Shown here piece after piece: positions 34,690-45,856 of a stretch of 64,000 nucleotides of DNA (its first letter is position 1; the number at the start of each line of letters is the position of its first letter). The translations under genes were made by a program, and so were the position numbers. The stretch covers positions 1,922,001-1,986,000 of the forward strand of contig JADLSH010000231.1 of NCBI GenBank assembly GCA_016169945.1, read 5' to 3'. The stretch comes from Trachythela sp. YZ-2020 (lineage: Eukaryota; Cnidaria; Anthozoa; Malacalcyonacea; Clavulariidae). The notes beneath the pieces were generated by a model. It was not told the origin of the DNA, did not search any database, and was given only the letters and a program-made list of their open reading frames with translations.

Positions 34690-35215
34690 AGAAAGGCAGA
34701 AATTCAGGAACTATATATGAGAGGAGGTGAGATGTAGAGTATCTGCTGATGGCAGGCATAAACAGACAGAAGCGTTCATTAATGCCGAGAGGATGAATGG
34801 TGCCAAGTTGGGAAATGAGACGCATTTCTTGGCTTTTGCGGCTATCATTACTACCAGAAATGGGACACAGGGCTCGAATTTTCATATCTGAAACACAGCT
34901 GTGATTGCCAGTGTTGAAATGTCTGGCTACAGGATGTTTAGCATTATTGTTTACGACAGCACGACGATGCTCACCAAATTAAACCTTATCCTTAAACATC
35001 TACCATTTTCACCAATATATAGCATACCACATTTACTGGATGAAATACAGTAGATGAGATGATAGGAGGTGCACGTGAAATGGTGTTGAAGAATGTACTT
35101 AGATTTTGGCAGGTGCCGAAATTGTAGTGGAAGAATCTATATACTTACAGGTTTTACACAGCTTCACACCATGTCTGGCTAAATGTCAGGCTCATAGTTT
35201 CTTTGTATCGGCAAG
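34690..35215 (-). pseudogene. Penelope-like element, GIY-YIG endonuclease remnant
   Basis: Minus-strand reading gives a CKTC zinc-knuckle-like pair, then CGMLYIGENGRCLR (the YIG strand), then in shifted frames EHRRAV, HPVARHFNTGNHS and the terminal ALCPISGSNDSRKSQEMRLI with LGTIHPLGINERF. This order is typical of the C-terminal GIY-YIG nuclease of Penelope-like retroelements. At least one frameshift breaks it, and no reverse transcriptase lies upstream. Confidence 0.75.
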
Positions 35216-35369
35216 TATCCTCTAAACGCATCTCCCTGGTGATATTATTAAACTATCCTAGTACGTTCTTCCCTTCTCCTTCTCCACTCCCTAGTTCTCC
35301 CGCGTTTCCAATTACTACCATCGTCGTCTTCCAACAAACAAAATAAGAAAACGCTAGCGGCTTTTCTCC

Positions 35370-35850
35370 TTTTCTCAATTGACATTTTTAAACGAGCATC
35401 TAAGCATGAAATCTAAACCATTTTTAGTTAATAGTTGGCATAGACCCCCAGATACAGCATTAGAATACTTTAATGTTTATGAGGAATTGATCACCAGAAT
35501 GGACGCTGAGAATAAGGAATTTATTTTAATTGGAGATTATAACTGTGATTGGTCTCTTTTGAATGATTGTAAGTTAATGGTCAGACAAAAAAACTTGCTG
35601 AAATTACAAAGACAATTCAATTTGAGCAATTGATTAATGAACCAACATGAATTACGCCGACAACTAAAACATTAATAGATTTAGCATTCACAAATAAACC
35701 AGAACTAATTAATGGTCTGGTGTCATTCACCTGGGAATCAGTGACCATAGCCTAATTTATATTCAAAGGTAAATGTCCATTCCCCGAAAAGAACCAAAAA
35801 TTATTAAAACAAGGCAATATAACTAGTAGTTACTATCGCAAGGAAAGTGC
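35370..35850 (+). pseudogene. LINE AP-endonuclease domain fragment
   Basis: Encodes FLVNSWHRPPDTALEYF and FILIGDYNCDW, the substrate-binding and Gly-Asp-x-Asn core of the APE-type endonuclease of non-LTR retrotransposons. In a second frame it continues QLINEPT, KTLIDLAFTNKPE and RKEPKIIKTRQYN. Frameshifts and stops break it. It may be the 5' counterpart of the LINE at 46230. Confidence 0.8.
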
Positions 35851-36007
35851 TGCCTTGATGCACAAACAGCATGGAAAATTCCTGAATATAATTAGTATTA
35901 AAACTTATTGAAATTGTTAATGAAACACTGTATGTGTTGATTTATTTTGTTGTCAAAACATTGAGATTACAACACTGTGACTACAACACTATACTATTGT
36001 AAATAGT

Positions 36008-36415
36008 ATACAGGGTGTATAAGCAGACTTTTAGAAATTAAAATATTATTTCATATCATATGCGCATAAGCAGCCTGCCACCATTAGCCGGGCAGTACGC
36101 GTTATGCACAGGCGAACATTGCTTTGTGTTCAGTGAAATGGGCGCCATGTCGAAGGCCACGACGTTTGATTTGTACATAATAAATGTAAAATAAATAAAT
36201 AAAAACAATTTTGTTTCACGTATGTCAACTTCTGAATGGCTTGGCCTTAAACTCAATCAGCATAATGTGCTAAACGAAACCAATAACTTACCATGCTTAA
36301 AATATGACTTTATTGTGTTTACGCACCCATGGGTTTAACATCATACTTAGGCATACAAATTATAACTATAGGACCGATTTCTAAAGGTCTCCTTTTTTTA
36401 TACACCCTGTATACT
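36008..36415. mobile_element. MITE with TACAGGGTGTATAA ends (mariner/Tc1 type)
   Basis: TATACAGGGTGTATAA at the left and TTATACACCCTGTATA at the right are inverted and lie on TA. TA targets and CAGGGTG tips are usual for Tc1/mariner-derived MITEs. No intact transposase. Confidence 0.75.
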
Positions 36416-36918
36416 GTACAGTATTAAGCAAGACATCTGAGTGTGCTATTGTTAATGGAACTCTTGGTACCAACATCAAAATATGTTAATAGAAGTCATT
36501 GTTTACTTCAAAGTTGTCAATGGGATCTTGAATAATTAATTTTGAAATCAGAAAATCAATCTCTTTTAATATTTTTTATGTGCATTCAGCTGGTTGTCTG
36601 TGTTCATAAGCTATTGATAATGCATTTGCCATGTGCAATCTGTCAGAATAGTCTTTGACTCATTGTTTCCATCTGTAGATGTTTCATACATGTATTTAAT
36701 CAACATTTGGTTTCATCAGTGTTCATTTGTACTGCACAGTAAATTGTCGAAATACATGATTATACAGTAAACCAACTTATTTTTCACATTGCTCGGTTTC
36801 CTTTATTCTTATCGGGGAATATATTCAATAGTCAACTGTCTGAAATGCCGGTGGCGGTTTTTGATTTCAGCAGGGGAGCGCGTGGCTGAAAACAATCACT
36901 GATAACAATGACAAAATT

Positions 36919-37049
36919 AATATTCCCCTCTAATATTCCCCTCTAATATTCCCCTCTAATATTCCCCTCTAATATTCCCCTCTAATATTCCCCTCTAATA
37001 TTCCCCTCTAATATTCCCCTCTAATATTCCCCTCTAATATTCCCCTCTA
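36919..37049. repeat. 13-bp minisatellite (AATATTCCCCTCT)n
   Basis: Ten near-perfect copies of the 13-bp unit AATATTCCCCTCT. It directly abuts the end of the minus-strand ORF at 37047. Confidence 0.95.
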
Positions 37050-37129
37050 ACGTCCTAGCAGCACAAAAAAATGAAAAACAACATCAACCAGACTTGCAAT
37101 ATATTGCAATATACACACTTTAATAATCA

Positions 37130-37616
37130 TTATAACACACATTTGGTACAGGCTGTTTGGCGGATATTCCTCACCTCCTCTCTTACGAACCTCGTAAACA
37201 AATTTGCTCAGCCAGAAACACAGTTCATGGTCACTACATAAATGTAGCAAATCACCTGAGGGAACTACGCCAAATCGGCCAGCAACATCAACAGCATTCT
37301 CTGTAACAGTATTTCGTTCCTTTCGCCACTCGTCCCAAACATTTAAACACCACAATGTTGTCTTTTTAGTGTTTAGTGGTATCCGTTCACTATTTCTCGC
37401 CAAGACCTCTGCATCATTTAGGGCGACAACTCCTCTCCTAAAAGTTGTCTGTTCGTCATGCTTGTCTTGAGATTGCTTTTCGCTTTCGTTCTCGTAACCA
37501 AACTCTCCTGCTGCATTACCGAGAATTTCATCCAATTCAATCGTCGGAAATACCACGCCGCTAAACTTATTTTGTTTTATATAAATGTCTTCGTCCGACT
37601 CACTCATGTCTTCCAC
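37130..37616 (-). CDS. N-terminal exon of a Crypton-type tyrosine recombinase-like (ZMYM/QRICH1-like) protein
   Basis: A 189-codon frame from 37616 encodes an acidic start (MEDMSESDEDIY), then RIPLNTKKTTLWCLNVWDEW and ELCFWLSKFVYEVRKRGG, then EYPPNSLYQMC. In Crypton-derived proteins such a helical region (basic N-terminal helix, Trp-x-x-Trp, then Phe-Val-x-Glu-Val-Arg-Lys and Tyr-Pro-Pro-x-Ser/Thr-Leu-Tyr) precedes the recombinase core. After about 37130 the frame turns hydrophobic and no longer looks coding, so the exon probably ends or is broken there. No matching core follows downstream on this strand within the window. Probably a transposon or decayed host copy. Confidence 0.6.
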
Positions 37617-37969
37617 GTATAACTAACTTTAACAAGTTCTAGCATCTTCAACAGAACGAACGCAACGTTTTACAATTCAAATTTAACACTTTATGCATTT
37701 AACACTTAGAATTTCACATGGTGCGTAATTCGTGCTTTGTTCTATTATTTCACCGCGTTGTCGAGGCATGACAAATCACCATTGAAAAACAGTAAATATA
37801 CTAACCCGCTAAAGTGATCATGTTTTGTGATTTCCTTTCTGAAACAAAAGTGATCAGTGTTTGTGGCTCGTTCTTTAGAAAGACAATTTCTTTAGTTTGA
37901 TTATCTTTGAAAAAGCAGTTCTTTCTATTATGACTCATCAATGCAACCTCGCAATGTGAAAAATAAGTA

Positions 37970-38070
37970 CGTTATTTTGAGGCACCTCGGGGATATGTGT
38001 TTATTCACCTCGGCGCTTCGCGCCTCGGTGAATAAATCACATATCCCCTCGTTGCCTCAAAATAACCTAT
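37970..38070. repeat. Perfect-type hairpin MITE with GCGAAGC apex
   Basis: The arm GTTATTTTGAGGCACCTCGG and GGATATGTG is mirrored by CACATATCCCCTCG and TTGCCTCAAAATAAC, around an apex CGGCGCTTCGCGCCTCGG. Stem about 45 bp. Confidence 0.85.
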
Positions 38071-38524
38071 ACATAATGGTGTCTCTTTCACAAACAGCTT
38101 TGAAACATATTCCACAGGATCTGCACCCACATGACATGTTCCCCATAAGAGATGATGTAATATATCCATATTATTTTGAAACAACCATTTTGTTGAAGTA
38201 AATATACATTTCTGTGTAATCCAGCTGTTCAGATGGTAGCAGTCAGTGTAATGATTCATTAAGCTCAGTAAGAATTCCAAAACCCAAAACTATATAACGG
38301 AAAAGAAATATTTAGTATGTGAATTTACCTGTGTAAGGAAAGAGGGGGAGGAGATGACTATAAATGAAAGTCTACAGTATACGAGCATGCATAATAGTTG
38401 AACAAAATGTATTACAAAATATAAGATCCAACTTGAGCCGATTCATATTTAATAGGTTTTATTGTTCATAATTCGACACAGCACAGCGTGCTACTCTGAG
38501 TCGGTATTTAACGCCTGGTATTTA

Positions 38525-38880
38525 ACAGTTATTCTACGAACTCGAGTCGTATATGAGCTGATAGCCTAGGCTATCAGTTATATACGACGAGAGTGAGTAG
38601 AATAACTGTTTTATTATATAAAATACACAAGCTCTGGATCTGGATATTTACTTTTTTCAAGTAAAACTTGAATTTCCTTGTCCAAATCTGCCAGCCATTT
38701 TTCAACTTTTCTCTACTAGCAGGATATGTAAGAAATATTATATGAGCTCGAGTCGGATATTTAACAATTAGACAACGAGTCCGAGTTGTCTATGAGCGAA
38801 TAGTCAACGAAGGCGAAGCCTGAGTCGACTATTCCGCTCATAGACAACGAGGACGAGTTGTCTAATTGTTTTAGTATACA
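38525..38880. repeat. Two adjacent hairpin elements plus recombinase N-exon scrap
   Basis: Hairpin A, 38527-38612: AACAGTTATTCTACGAACTC against its inverse. Hairpin B, 38758-38870: AACAATTAGACAACGAG against its inverse. Between them (about 38640-38700, minus strand) lies MAGRFGQ, a remnant of the recombinase N-terminal exon. Confidence 0.75.
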
Positions 38881-39026
38881 CCTTGTATAGATATATTAAT
38901 TTCGAGAAAATAATCCATACACCGTGTAATTTTTAAAATAATTTAATTCAGTTGTGTTATTTAACCACTCGTGAGCGGCAAGTAAAAGCAGATTTATTAA
39001 TAAAATACGGTTTCTATTTCGTTCCT

Positions 39027-39147
39027 TGCCATTAAAAATCTTCATGCCATATTTTGTGGCCTTTTTAGTTTTCTCAGGGGTAGAATTTTCTATCAAACTC
39101 TCCAAAAATTCCTCCGAAACGTCTGCAAAACGAGAGTTTACTGCCAT
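39027..39147 (-). CDS. Recombinase N-terminal exon (module b)
   Basis: Starts 3 bp after the stop of the recombinase ORF ending at 39151. Encodes MAVNSRFADVSEEFLESLIE then PEKTKKATKYGMKIFNG. It is the same N-terminal module as at 40445-40556 and 40797-40908. The frame runs past a possible GC-type donor (GGCAAGG). No core follows, so it is an orphan exon. Confidence 0.5.
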
Positions 39148-39150
39148 ATT

Positions 39151-40280
39151 TCAGTTGAGATCAGTTGAATTGGTTAATACAGCAATGGCACTTGAGCTGC
39201 TCACAGGTCTGGGAGGCAATCGATTCTCTTTATTTTCATTGCTTTCTTGGCAGTTGGAAGAAGTAGGATCGCTTGGAGTTGCGTCGATGAAGTCGCTTAA
39301 TATGGCAGACATGCCTTCTTGTTGGCGTTGTGATGGTCGGCTGCTGTAGGACTCAATGGAAGAGTCAGATTTATGCCCGGTAATCGATTTAATGTGACGA
39401 GTTTCGACGTTGGCGTCGGATAAAACGGTAACCGATGTTGCCCGTATGCAGTGATTTGTCAGGGGAGGGTGGATTCCTGCTCGTTTTGTCATCGCCCGAA
39501 GCAAGTTACTCAGAGTTGAGTCGCCGACTGCCATGTTTATATACCAAACGGGGTCGTTGTCGGAAAATGTGTTGGCTGCTGAATTTCGTGGTCGCTGGAA
39601 GAGGCTCTCACACATTGGGTTTAGGTGCTCGATATAACGCTTGATGGTTTTCACTGGGCAGAATTTGGATTCAGTGTTGGCAAATATTTTTCCTTCCGAC
39701 TCGTCTTCTGCGTCGGTATGCCCACCTTGATGGTTTTTGGTCGCTGGAAGTGAACCTGGGATTTTGCGATCGAGTTCAAAAAACTGTTTACCGGAAAGGG
39801 TTGACCTCAACGTTAGCATACTTGGTTTTAACTGGCGTTGGTTTTCTCCTCCCCTCTTTCCAAAATAAAGGCTTATATAGAACCAAGTTGTACGGAAAAG
39901 CTGTGCGGGATCATTGCTGTCGGCTGGGCCTAATTCACTTGAACGGAAAAGGATTTGGATTTGCTCTTGGGAAATCGCTTTCTTGTGAACAACACCAGCA
40001 ATTTTACCTGACTTTCTTAAATTTTTTACGAAAGCGGCCAAGACGACGGCATTGGCTTCATGAAAGGTAGGGTCTCCAACAATAGAAAACTGTTTATTGT
40101 TTGGGGCACTTTTTAGAAATCTTTCAATGCCACCTCTTATACATTTCATTGTTGTTGTTTTTTAAAACGAGCCATCCACTTGTCGTGCAGATGTGTAGAA
40201 TTGTTTCAAACATAGATTTAGCTCAGGTTTTGACATTTCAGTTATGTATTTGGTATACATATGTTTGAGCTGGTAAACCA
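39151..40280 (-). pseudogene. Crypton-type tyrosine recombinase, catalytic region
   Basis: The 332-codon frame (40149-39151) holds a tyrosine recombinase core: RGGE around Arg99 (RxGE motif), a Lys/His loop near 138, H233-C-I-R236 (HxxR), G-H259-K and the nucleophile Tyr268 in SSIESYSS. Upstream to 40280 the same gene continues in a second frame after a TTTTATAG acceptor (MSKPELNLCLKQFY, then SARQVDGSF) and is cut from the core by an in-frame TAA near 40163, likely one lost base. Intron-split cores of this kind are common in Crypton elements and their domesticated relatives. The full R-HxxR-H-Y set is intact, but the stop argues for a recently dead copy. Confidence 0.75.
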
Positions 40281-40444
40281 TTCTATAAAATTAAACGAAA
40301 AATAAAAGATGTTTTCATGTTTTGTTTTGTTTTTATGGCCAAATCAAGCAAATGCAAATTAAAAAGCGATTATTTTGCGATACATGTTTACTTTTCGTAA
40401 TTTCTTTTTAAGTATAAATTTTATACACATTTACATTTGGCTTA

Positions 40445-40556
40445 CCGTCAAAAACCTTCATTCCAAATTTTGTTGCCTTTTTTGTGTTCTTAGGCGTGCT
40501 ATTTTGAAGCAAAACTCCAATTTCATCATCATTCATGCTTACAAATCTGGAAGCCA
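40445..40556 (-). CDS. Recombinase N-terminal exon (module a) upstream of the core
   Basis: Encodes MASRFVSMNDDEIGVLLQNS then TPKNTKKATKFGMKVFDG, ending at a GTAAGCC donor. The acceptor at about 40280 leads into the catalytic region, so this is probably its first exon. An inverted copy lies at 40797-40908 with one residue changed in the first 20 (Asp to Glu). Confidence 0.65.
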
Positions 40557-40796
40557 TTTTGTTTTTTTCCCTACTAGTAGGATATTGCTCTACTAGTAGG
40601 ATATCACAAATTATTATATACACAAGCTCTGGATATGAGGTATTCTGCAATCTGATTGGTTCTCTACTAGCAGGATATTAGCTCTTATAATATAGCCAAC
40701 CACAATGCTGCAATCTGATTGGTTGTCTACTAGCAGGATATTTTGTGATATCCTACTAGTAGAGAAATATCCTACTAGTAGGGAAAAAAACAAAAT

Positions 40797-40908
40797 GGCT
40801 TCCAGATTTGTAAGCATGAATGATGAAGAAATTGGAGTTTTGCTTCAAAATAGCACGCCTAAGAACACAAAAAAGGCAACAAAATTTGGAATGAAGGTTT
40901 TTGACGGT
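40797..40908 (+). pseudogene. Inverted copy of the recombinase N-terminal exon (module c)
   Basis: MASRFVSMNDEEIGVLLQNS, nearly identical to module a, with the same GTAAGCC donor. The following intron ends at an acceptor-like TTTTATAG near 41070, but no core follows. An orphan created by the inversion. Confidence 0.65.
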
Positions 40909-41085
40909 AAGCCAAACGTAAATGTGTATAAAATTTATACTTAAAAAGAAATTACGAAAAGTAAACATGTATCGCAAAATAATCGCTTTTTAATTTGCAT
41001 TTGCCTGATTTGGCCATAAAAACAAAACAAAACATGAAAACATATTTTATTTTTCGTTTAATTTTATAGAATGGTTTACCAGCTC

Positions 41086-41545
41086 AAGGCTATATTATAA
41101 GTGAAATATTATATTCGCTCTCGTCGGATATCCAATATCCGACTCGAGCTCATATAATATTTCTTACATATCCTGCTAGTAGAGAAAAGTAGAAAAATGG
41201 CTGGCAGATTTGGACAATTAAATGAAAAGGAAATTCAAATTTTACTTGAAAAAAGTAAATATCCAGATCCAGAGCTTGTGTATATAATAAAACAGTTATT
41301 CTACTCAGTCTCGTCGTATATGACTGATAGCCGACTCGGCGCTATCGCGCCTCGTCGACTATCAGCTCATATACGACTCGAGTTCGTAGAATAACTGTTA
41401 AATATCCTGCTAGCAGACAACCAATCAGATTGCAGCATTGTGGCTGGCTATATTATAAGAGCTAATATCCTGCTAGTAGAGAACCAATCAGATTTCAGAA
41501 TACCTCATATCCAGAGCTTGTGTATATAATAATAATATTTATATG
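41086..41545. repeat. Hairpin elements with recombinase exon scrap (module d)
   Basis: Contains hairpins at 41093-41165 and 41296-41401 (apex GGCGCTATCGCGCC) and, on the plus strand at 41197-41265, MAGRFGQLNEKEIQILLEKS. That frame is cut after Lys by hairpin sequence. The block is an inverted, better preserved copy of 38525-38780. Confidence 0.72.
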
Positions 41546-43059
41546 GCATAATTTCGCATATTGTATTATCGGCGTAAAAAATATTTACTAACAGTATAGT
41601 ATAGCTGATAATTTGTAAAGAAAATACATTAATACGAAATTATGGTTCGATGAACCGATTGTATTTTGTATTTATTATTAATAGGTCTATGAATGTTTTA
41701 CAACATTGTTCAAACCGTCGCAAACCGAGGTTTAAACACAGCGAGTGCATGCATAAGTAGGTAACCCCCCCCATTCACCGTCCAAAGGGATGCCGACAAT
41801 GACGTCATACCGCCAATGACGTAATGACCGGAAATACCCGCCCACATTCGGAATTAATGATGTACGTTCATGATTTAATTACCCGCCCACATTTGGAATT
41901 AATGATGTACGTTGATGAATTAATTACCTGCCCACATGAATTATTAAGTATGCACGTTCAACTACGTGTATCCGGTTTTAATCAAGATGACGTAATGACA
42001 TGTTTAGTTATATTTAGTGTGCGTTTCAAATGTACTATACATGCCTATAAAAAACGCCGCGCTTTTATTAACGTATAGCGCTTGCTTGTCACTATATTGT
42101 TCATACTTTTCTTCTCCAGAGAGTCATTATAGGCTTTTAGCCTAGCATGTAATGTACGACTTGAAGTAGTGACCTTAAGTGCTTCACAACCAAGTATTAA
42201 CCATGCTAATGTTTGTTGTTTTTTCGATGACGATAGGCGAATACTTTATTCCCTCCAGCCACGCTCGAGACCACGTTTGCCTATTCTGAGTTGAGATTTT
42301 ATTTGGCCAAGTGTAAACAGGTCTTTTTTATTGACGATCATTGGGTATGTTTATCCATGTCGTCTTGAAGCTATATGTATCTATGCTAGGAAGACTTCTG
42401 ATCTTACTCACACTAATGAGAAGACAACACTAAGGCTATATATGCAGAGGCTGTTGCTCGCGAAGTTGAAAATTGATACCCCCACATGAAATACTTTGAT
42501 AATCACGCATTTATCAAGCCAATAGTGATTTCCCACTGACTAAGTTTTATTACTAGCTTACTTAGCTGTGAGATACAAAGGATTTGAATAATTTTTGACA
42601 GCTAATTGGAATATAAAATAATGATTTCCGACTTAGCAGCATGAGTCTAAGTAAACATTTTGATCTGTGCACACATATTTTGTTAGTCAGAAACTCATCC
42701 TCAAAATATACACCTAGTTAGCACTGATAAGACCTTTTTATTATGACATTACAAAATCGTCTCTCTCTCTCTCCTTTTGCGATAAAAATGTGGACATGTT
42801 TGTGAGGCACTTATTGCTGATTTTTGACGCGCTATAGCGATGTTTACTATAGATGCTTACTGATTTTTACTCTGGCATGCTGTGTTCAATGAGCCGTGCG
42901 CGCATAAATTTAGGTTGATCTATGCACACATATTTTGTTAGTCATTGACAATACTAAGTTCACGAATCCTTTAAGGGTGATATCGCCACATTGTACAAGT
43001 TTTTTCTAGCTGTACCATTCCTTTTGCATAGCACACACATCCTTCTTGAATTCCATCGC

Positions 43060-43410
43060 CTTCGTATTTTTCTCATGCGTCTTCGCATTAAGTTCTCATT
43101 TTTCTCATGCGTCCTCGCATTAAGGCTTTTGTGGCCCTATGCGCCTTCGCATTTTGCTTCGCATTCTTCGCATTTTGCTCATGCGTCTTCGCATTAAGGC
43201 CCTTCGTAGCTCGATGGCCCGGAATATCTCAGCCTAGCTGACACTTATAGTCCTAAGTTCGCATTCTGTTTATGCGTCTTCGCATTAAGGCCTTTGTGGC
43301 CCTATGAGCCTTCGCATTTTGCTTCGCATTCTGTTCATGCGTCTTCGCATTCTGCTCATGCGTCTTCGCATTCTGCTCATGCGCCTTCGCATTAAGGCCC
43401 TTTGTGGTTC
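43060..43410. repeat. Minisatellite in left foldback arm
   Basis: Degenerate 21-32 bp units built on CATGCGTCTTCGCATT and ATTAAGGCC, interleaved with TTTGTGGCCCTATG. Includes a second copy of the CCCGGAATATCTCAGCC block that the right arm has only once. Confidence 0.8.
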
Positions 43411-43879
43411 GAAGGCCCGGAATATCTCAGCCTAGCTGACACTTATAGTTTTAAGTTCCCATTCTGTTTATGCGTGTACGCATTAAGGCCTTTGTGGCCC
43501 TATGCACCTTCACCTATGCACCTATCCACCTTCGCGTTCAGATGCGTCCCGTAGCGACGTCCCGGTGTTCCGTTTGACAAAATGCGTAGGTCTTGCCATG
43601 GAACAGTCTTACGGGACGTCGGGACGCGTTCAGATGCGTCCCGTAGCGACGTCCCGGGGTCCCGTTTGACAAAATGTATAGGTCTTGCCATGGAACAGTC
43701 TTACGGGACGTCGGGACGCATCTGAACGCGTCCCGACGTCCCGTAAGACTGTTCCATGGCAAGACCTACACATTTTGTCAAACGGGACGTCGGCGGAATG
43801 CGCATGTGTACTGTCTGAATCACGTTCAAACTAGTTCGCCCGAATTGTCCCACAAGCGAATCGGGCTTCGGGAAACAAA

Positions 43880-44310
43880 GGGCCTTAATGCGAAGGCGCA
43901 TGGGCGGAAGCGAACGCGCATGAGCAGAATGCGAAGACGCATGAACAGAATGCGAAGACGCATGAACAGAATGCGAAGTAAATGCGAAGACGCATGAGCA
44001 AAATGCGAATTTAATGCGAAGACGCATGAGCAAAATGCGAACTTAATGCGAAGACGCATGAGCAAAATGCGAACTTAATGCGAAGACGCATGAGCAAAAT
44101 GCGAACTTAATGCGAAGACGCATGAGCAAAATGCGAAGGTGCATAGGGCCACAAAGGCCTTAATGCGAACACGCATAAACAGAATGGGAACTTAAAACTA
44201 TAAGTGTCAGCTAGGCTGAGATATTCCGGGCCTTCGAACCACAAAGGGCCTTAATGCGAAGGCGCATGAGCAAAATGCGAAGAATGCGAAGCAAAATGCG
44301 AAGGCGCATA
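43880..44310. repeat. Minisatellite in right foldback arm
   Basis: Inverse counterpart of the left-arm array. About four copies of a 32-bp unit (GCGAAGACGCATGAGCAAAA plus TGCGAACTTAAT) at 43975-44135, and 21-bp units before it. Copy number differs from the left arm. Confidence 0.82.
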
Positions 44311-45699
44311 GGGCCAAAAACTTGTACAATGTGGCGATATCACCCTTAAAGGATTCGTGAACTTAGTATTGTCAATGACTAACAAAATATGTGTGCATAG
44401 ATCAACCTAAATTTATGCGCGCACGGCTCATTGAACACAGCATGCCAGAGTAAAAATCAGTAAGCATCTATAGTAAACATCGCTATAGCGCGTCAAAAAT
44501 CAGCAATAAGTGCCTCACAAACATGTCCACATTTTTATCGCAAAAGGAGAGAGAGAGAGACGATTTTGTAATGTCATAATAAAAAGGTCTTATCAGTGCT
44601 AACTAGGTGTATATTTTGAGGATGAGTTTCTGACTAACAAAATATGTGTGCACAGATCAAAATGTTTACTTAGACTCATGCTGCTAAGTCGGAAATCATT
44701 ATTTTATATTCCAATTAGCTGTCAAAAATTATTCAAATCCTTTGTATCTCACAGCTAAGTAAGCTAGTAATAAAACTTAGTCAGTGGGAAATCACTATTG
44801 GCTTGATAAATGCGTGATTATCAAAGTATTTCATGTGGGGGTATCAATTTTCAACTTCGCGAGCAACAGCCTCTGCATATATAGCCTTAGTGTTGTCTTC
44901 TCATTAGTGTGAGTAAGATCAGAAGTCTTCCTAGCATAGATACATATAGCTTCAAGACGACATGGATAAACATACCCAATGATCGTCAATAAAAAAGACC
45001 TGTTTACACTTGGCCAAATAAAATCTCAACTCAGAATAGGCAAACGTGGTCTCGAGCGTGGCTGGAGGGAATAAAGTATTCGCCTATCGTCATCGAAAAA
45101 ACAACAAACATTAGCATGGTTAATACTTGGTTGTGAAGCACTTAAGGTCACTACTTCAAGTCGTACATTACATGCTAGGCTAAAAGCCTATAATGACTCT
45201 CTGGAGAAGAAAAGTATGAACAATATAGTGACAAGCAAGCGCTATACGTTAATAAAAGCGCGGCGTTTTTTATAGGCATGTATAGTACATTTGAAACGCA
45301 CACTAAATATAACTAAACATGTCATTACGTCATCTTGATTAAAACCGGATACACGTAGTTGAACGTGCATACTTAATAATTCATGTGGGCAGGTAATTAA
45401 TTCATCAACGTACATCATTAATTCCAAATGTGGGCGGGTAATTAAATCATGAACGTACATCATTAATTCCGAATGTGGGCGGGTATTTCCGGTCATTACG
45501 TCATTGGCGGTATGACGTCATTGTCGGCATCCCTTTGGACGGTGAATGGGGGGGGTTACCTACTTGCATAAATGCCATAAATATATATAAATGCTGACGG
45601 TGACAACGTGAATTACGAGACTTTCGCATTTGAACACAAACAATATCGTGGTATGTATTGACTATAAGACAAAAGGAAATATCGAATGAATAAACCTAC

Positions 45700-45834
45700 C
45701 TTTAGAAATGAACTCTTTTCCCCCAAAAAGGAAAACAATAATGTATATTTAGTAGCCTTTTCTTCCCTCATTCGCTCTTCGAGTGTTTTCCAGTGATTTT
45801 CACCTCGTGTTGGCTGCACTATTAAAATCTCCAT
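45700..45834 (-). CDS. Possible first exon, unidentified
   Basis: Minus-strand MEILIVQPTRGENHWKTLEE, a Lys/Arg-rich middle and FSFLGEKSSFLK, followed by a good donor (AAAG/GTAGG). The downstream part would fall inside or beyond the foldback element. I do not recognise it; it may be a truncated host exon or chance. Confidence 0.25.
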
Positions 45835-45856
45835 AGTCGCAACGTCGTTCGCATAT

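Larger units (their letters stand above)
40289..41075. repeat. Palindrome around the recombinase N-terminal exon
   Basis: 40289-40610 is inverted at about 40745-41075. Both arms carry the N-terminal exon and its donor and intron start. The centre holds CTACTAGTAGGATAT and ATCTGATTGGTT repeats. Only the minus-strand arm continues into a catalytic core. Confidence 0.82.
41750..45570. mobile_element. 3.8-kb foldback element with 6-bp target duplication TGCATA
   Basis: The element runs 41756-45564. Its tips AGTAGGTAACC and GGTTACCTACT are inverted, and TGCATA flanks both ends (41750-41755, 45565-45570). Outer arms of about 1.3 kb look almost identical: both carry the same 84-codon frame (41824-42078 + and 45242-45496 -), mirrored exactly about 43660. 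Inner arms diverge in copy number of GCATTCTGCTCATGCGTCTTC-type minisatellites. The centre (about 43690-43755) is a tight hairpin of GTCTTACGGGACGTCGGGAC against its inverse. No transposase is visible. Superfamily not determined. Confidence 0.85.

Noticed and set aside
36056..36256. 66-codon ORF in the mariner-type MITE as a transposase remnant
   Set aside because: No DDE motif or helix-turn-helix could be recognised.
38005..38280. 91-codon minus-strand ORF
   Set aside because: Runs through the hairpin at 37970-38070 and shows no protein family features.
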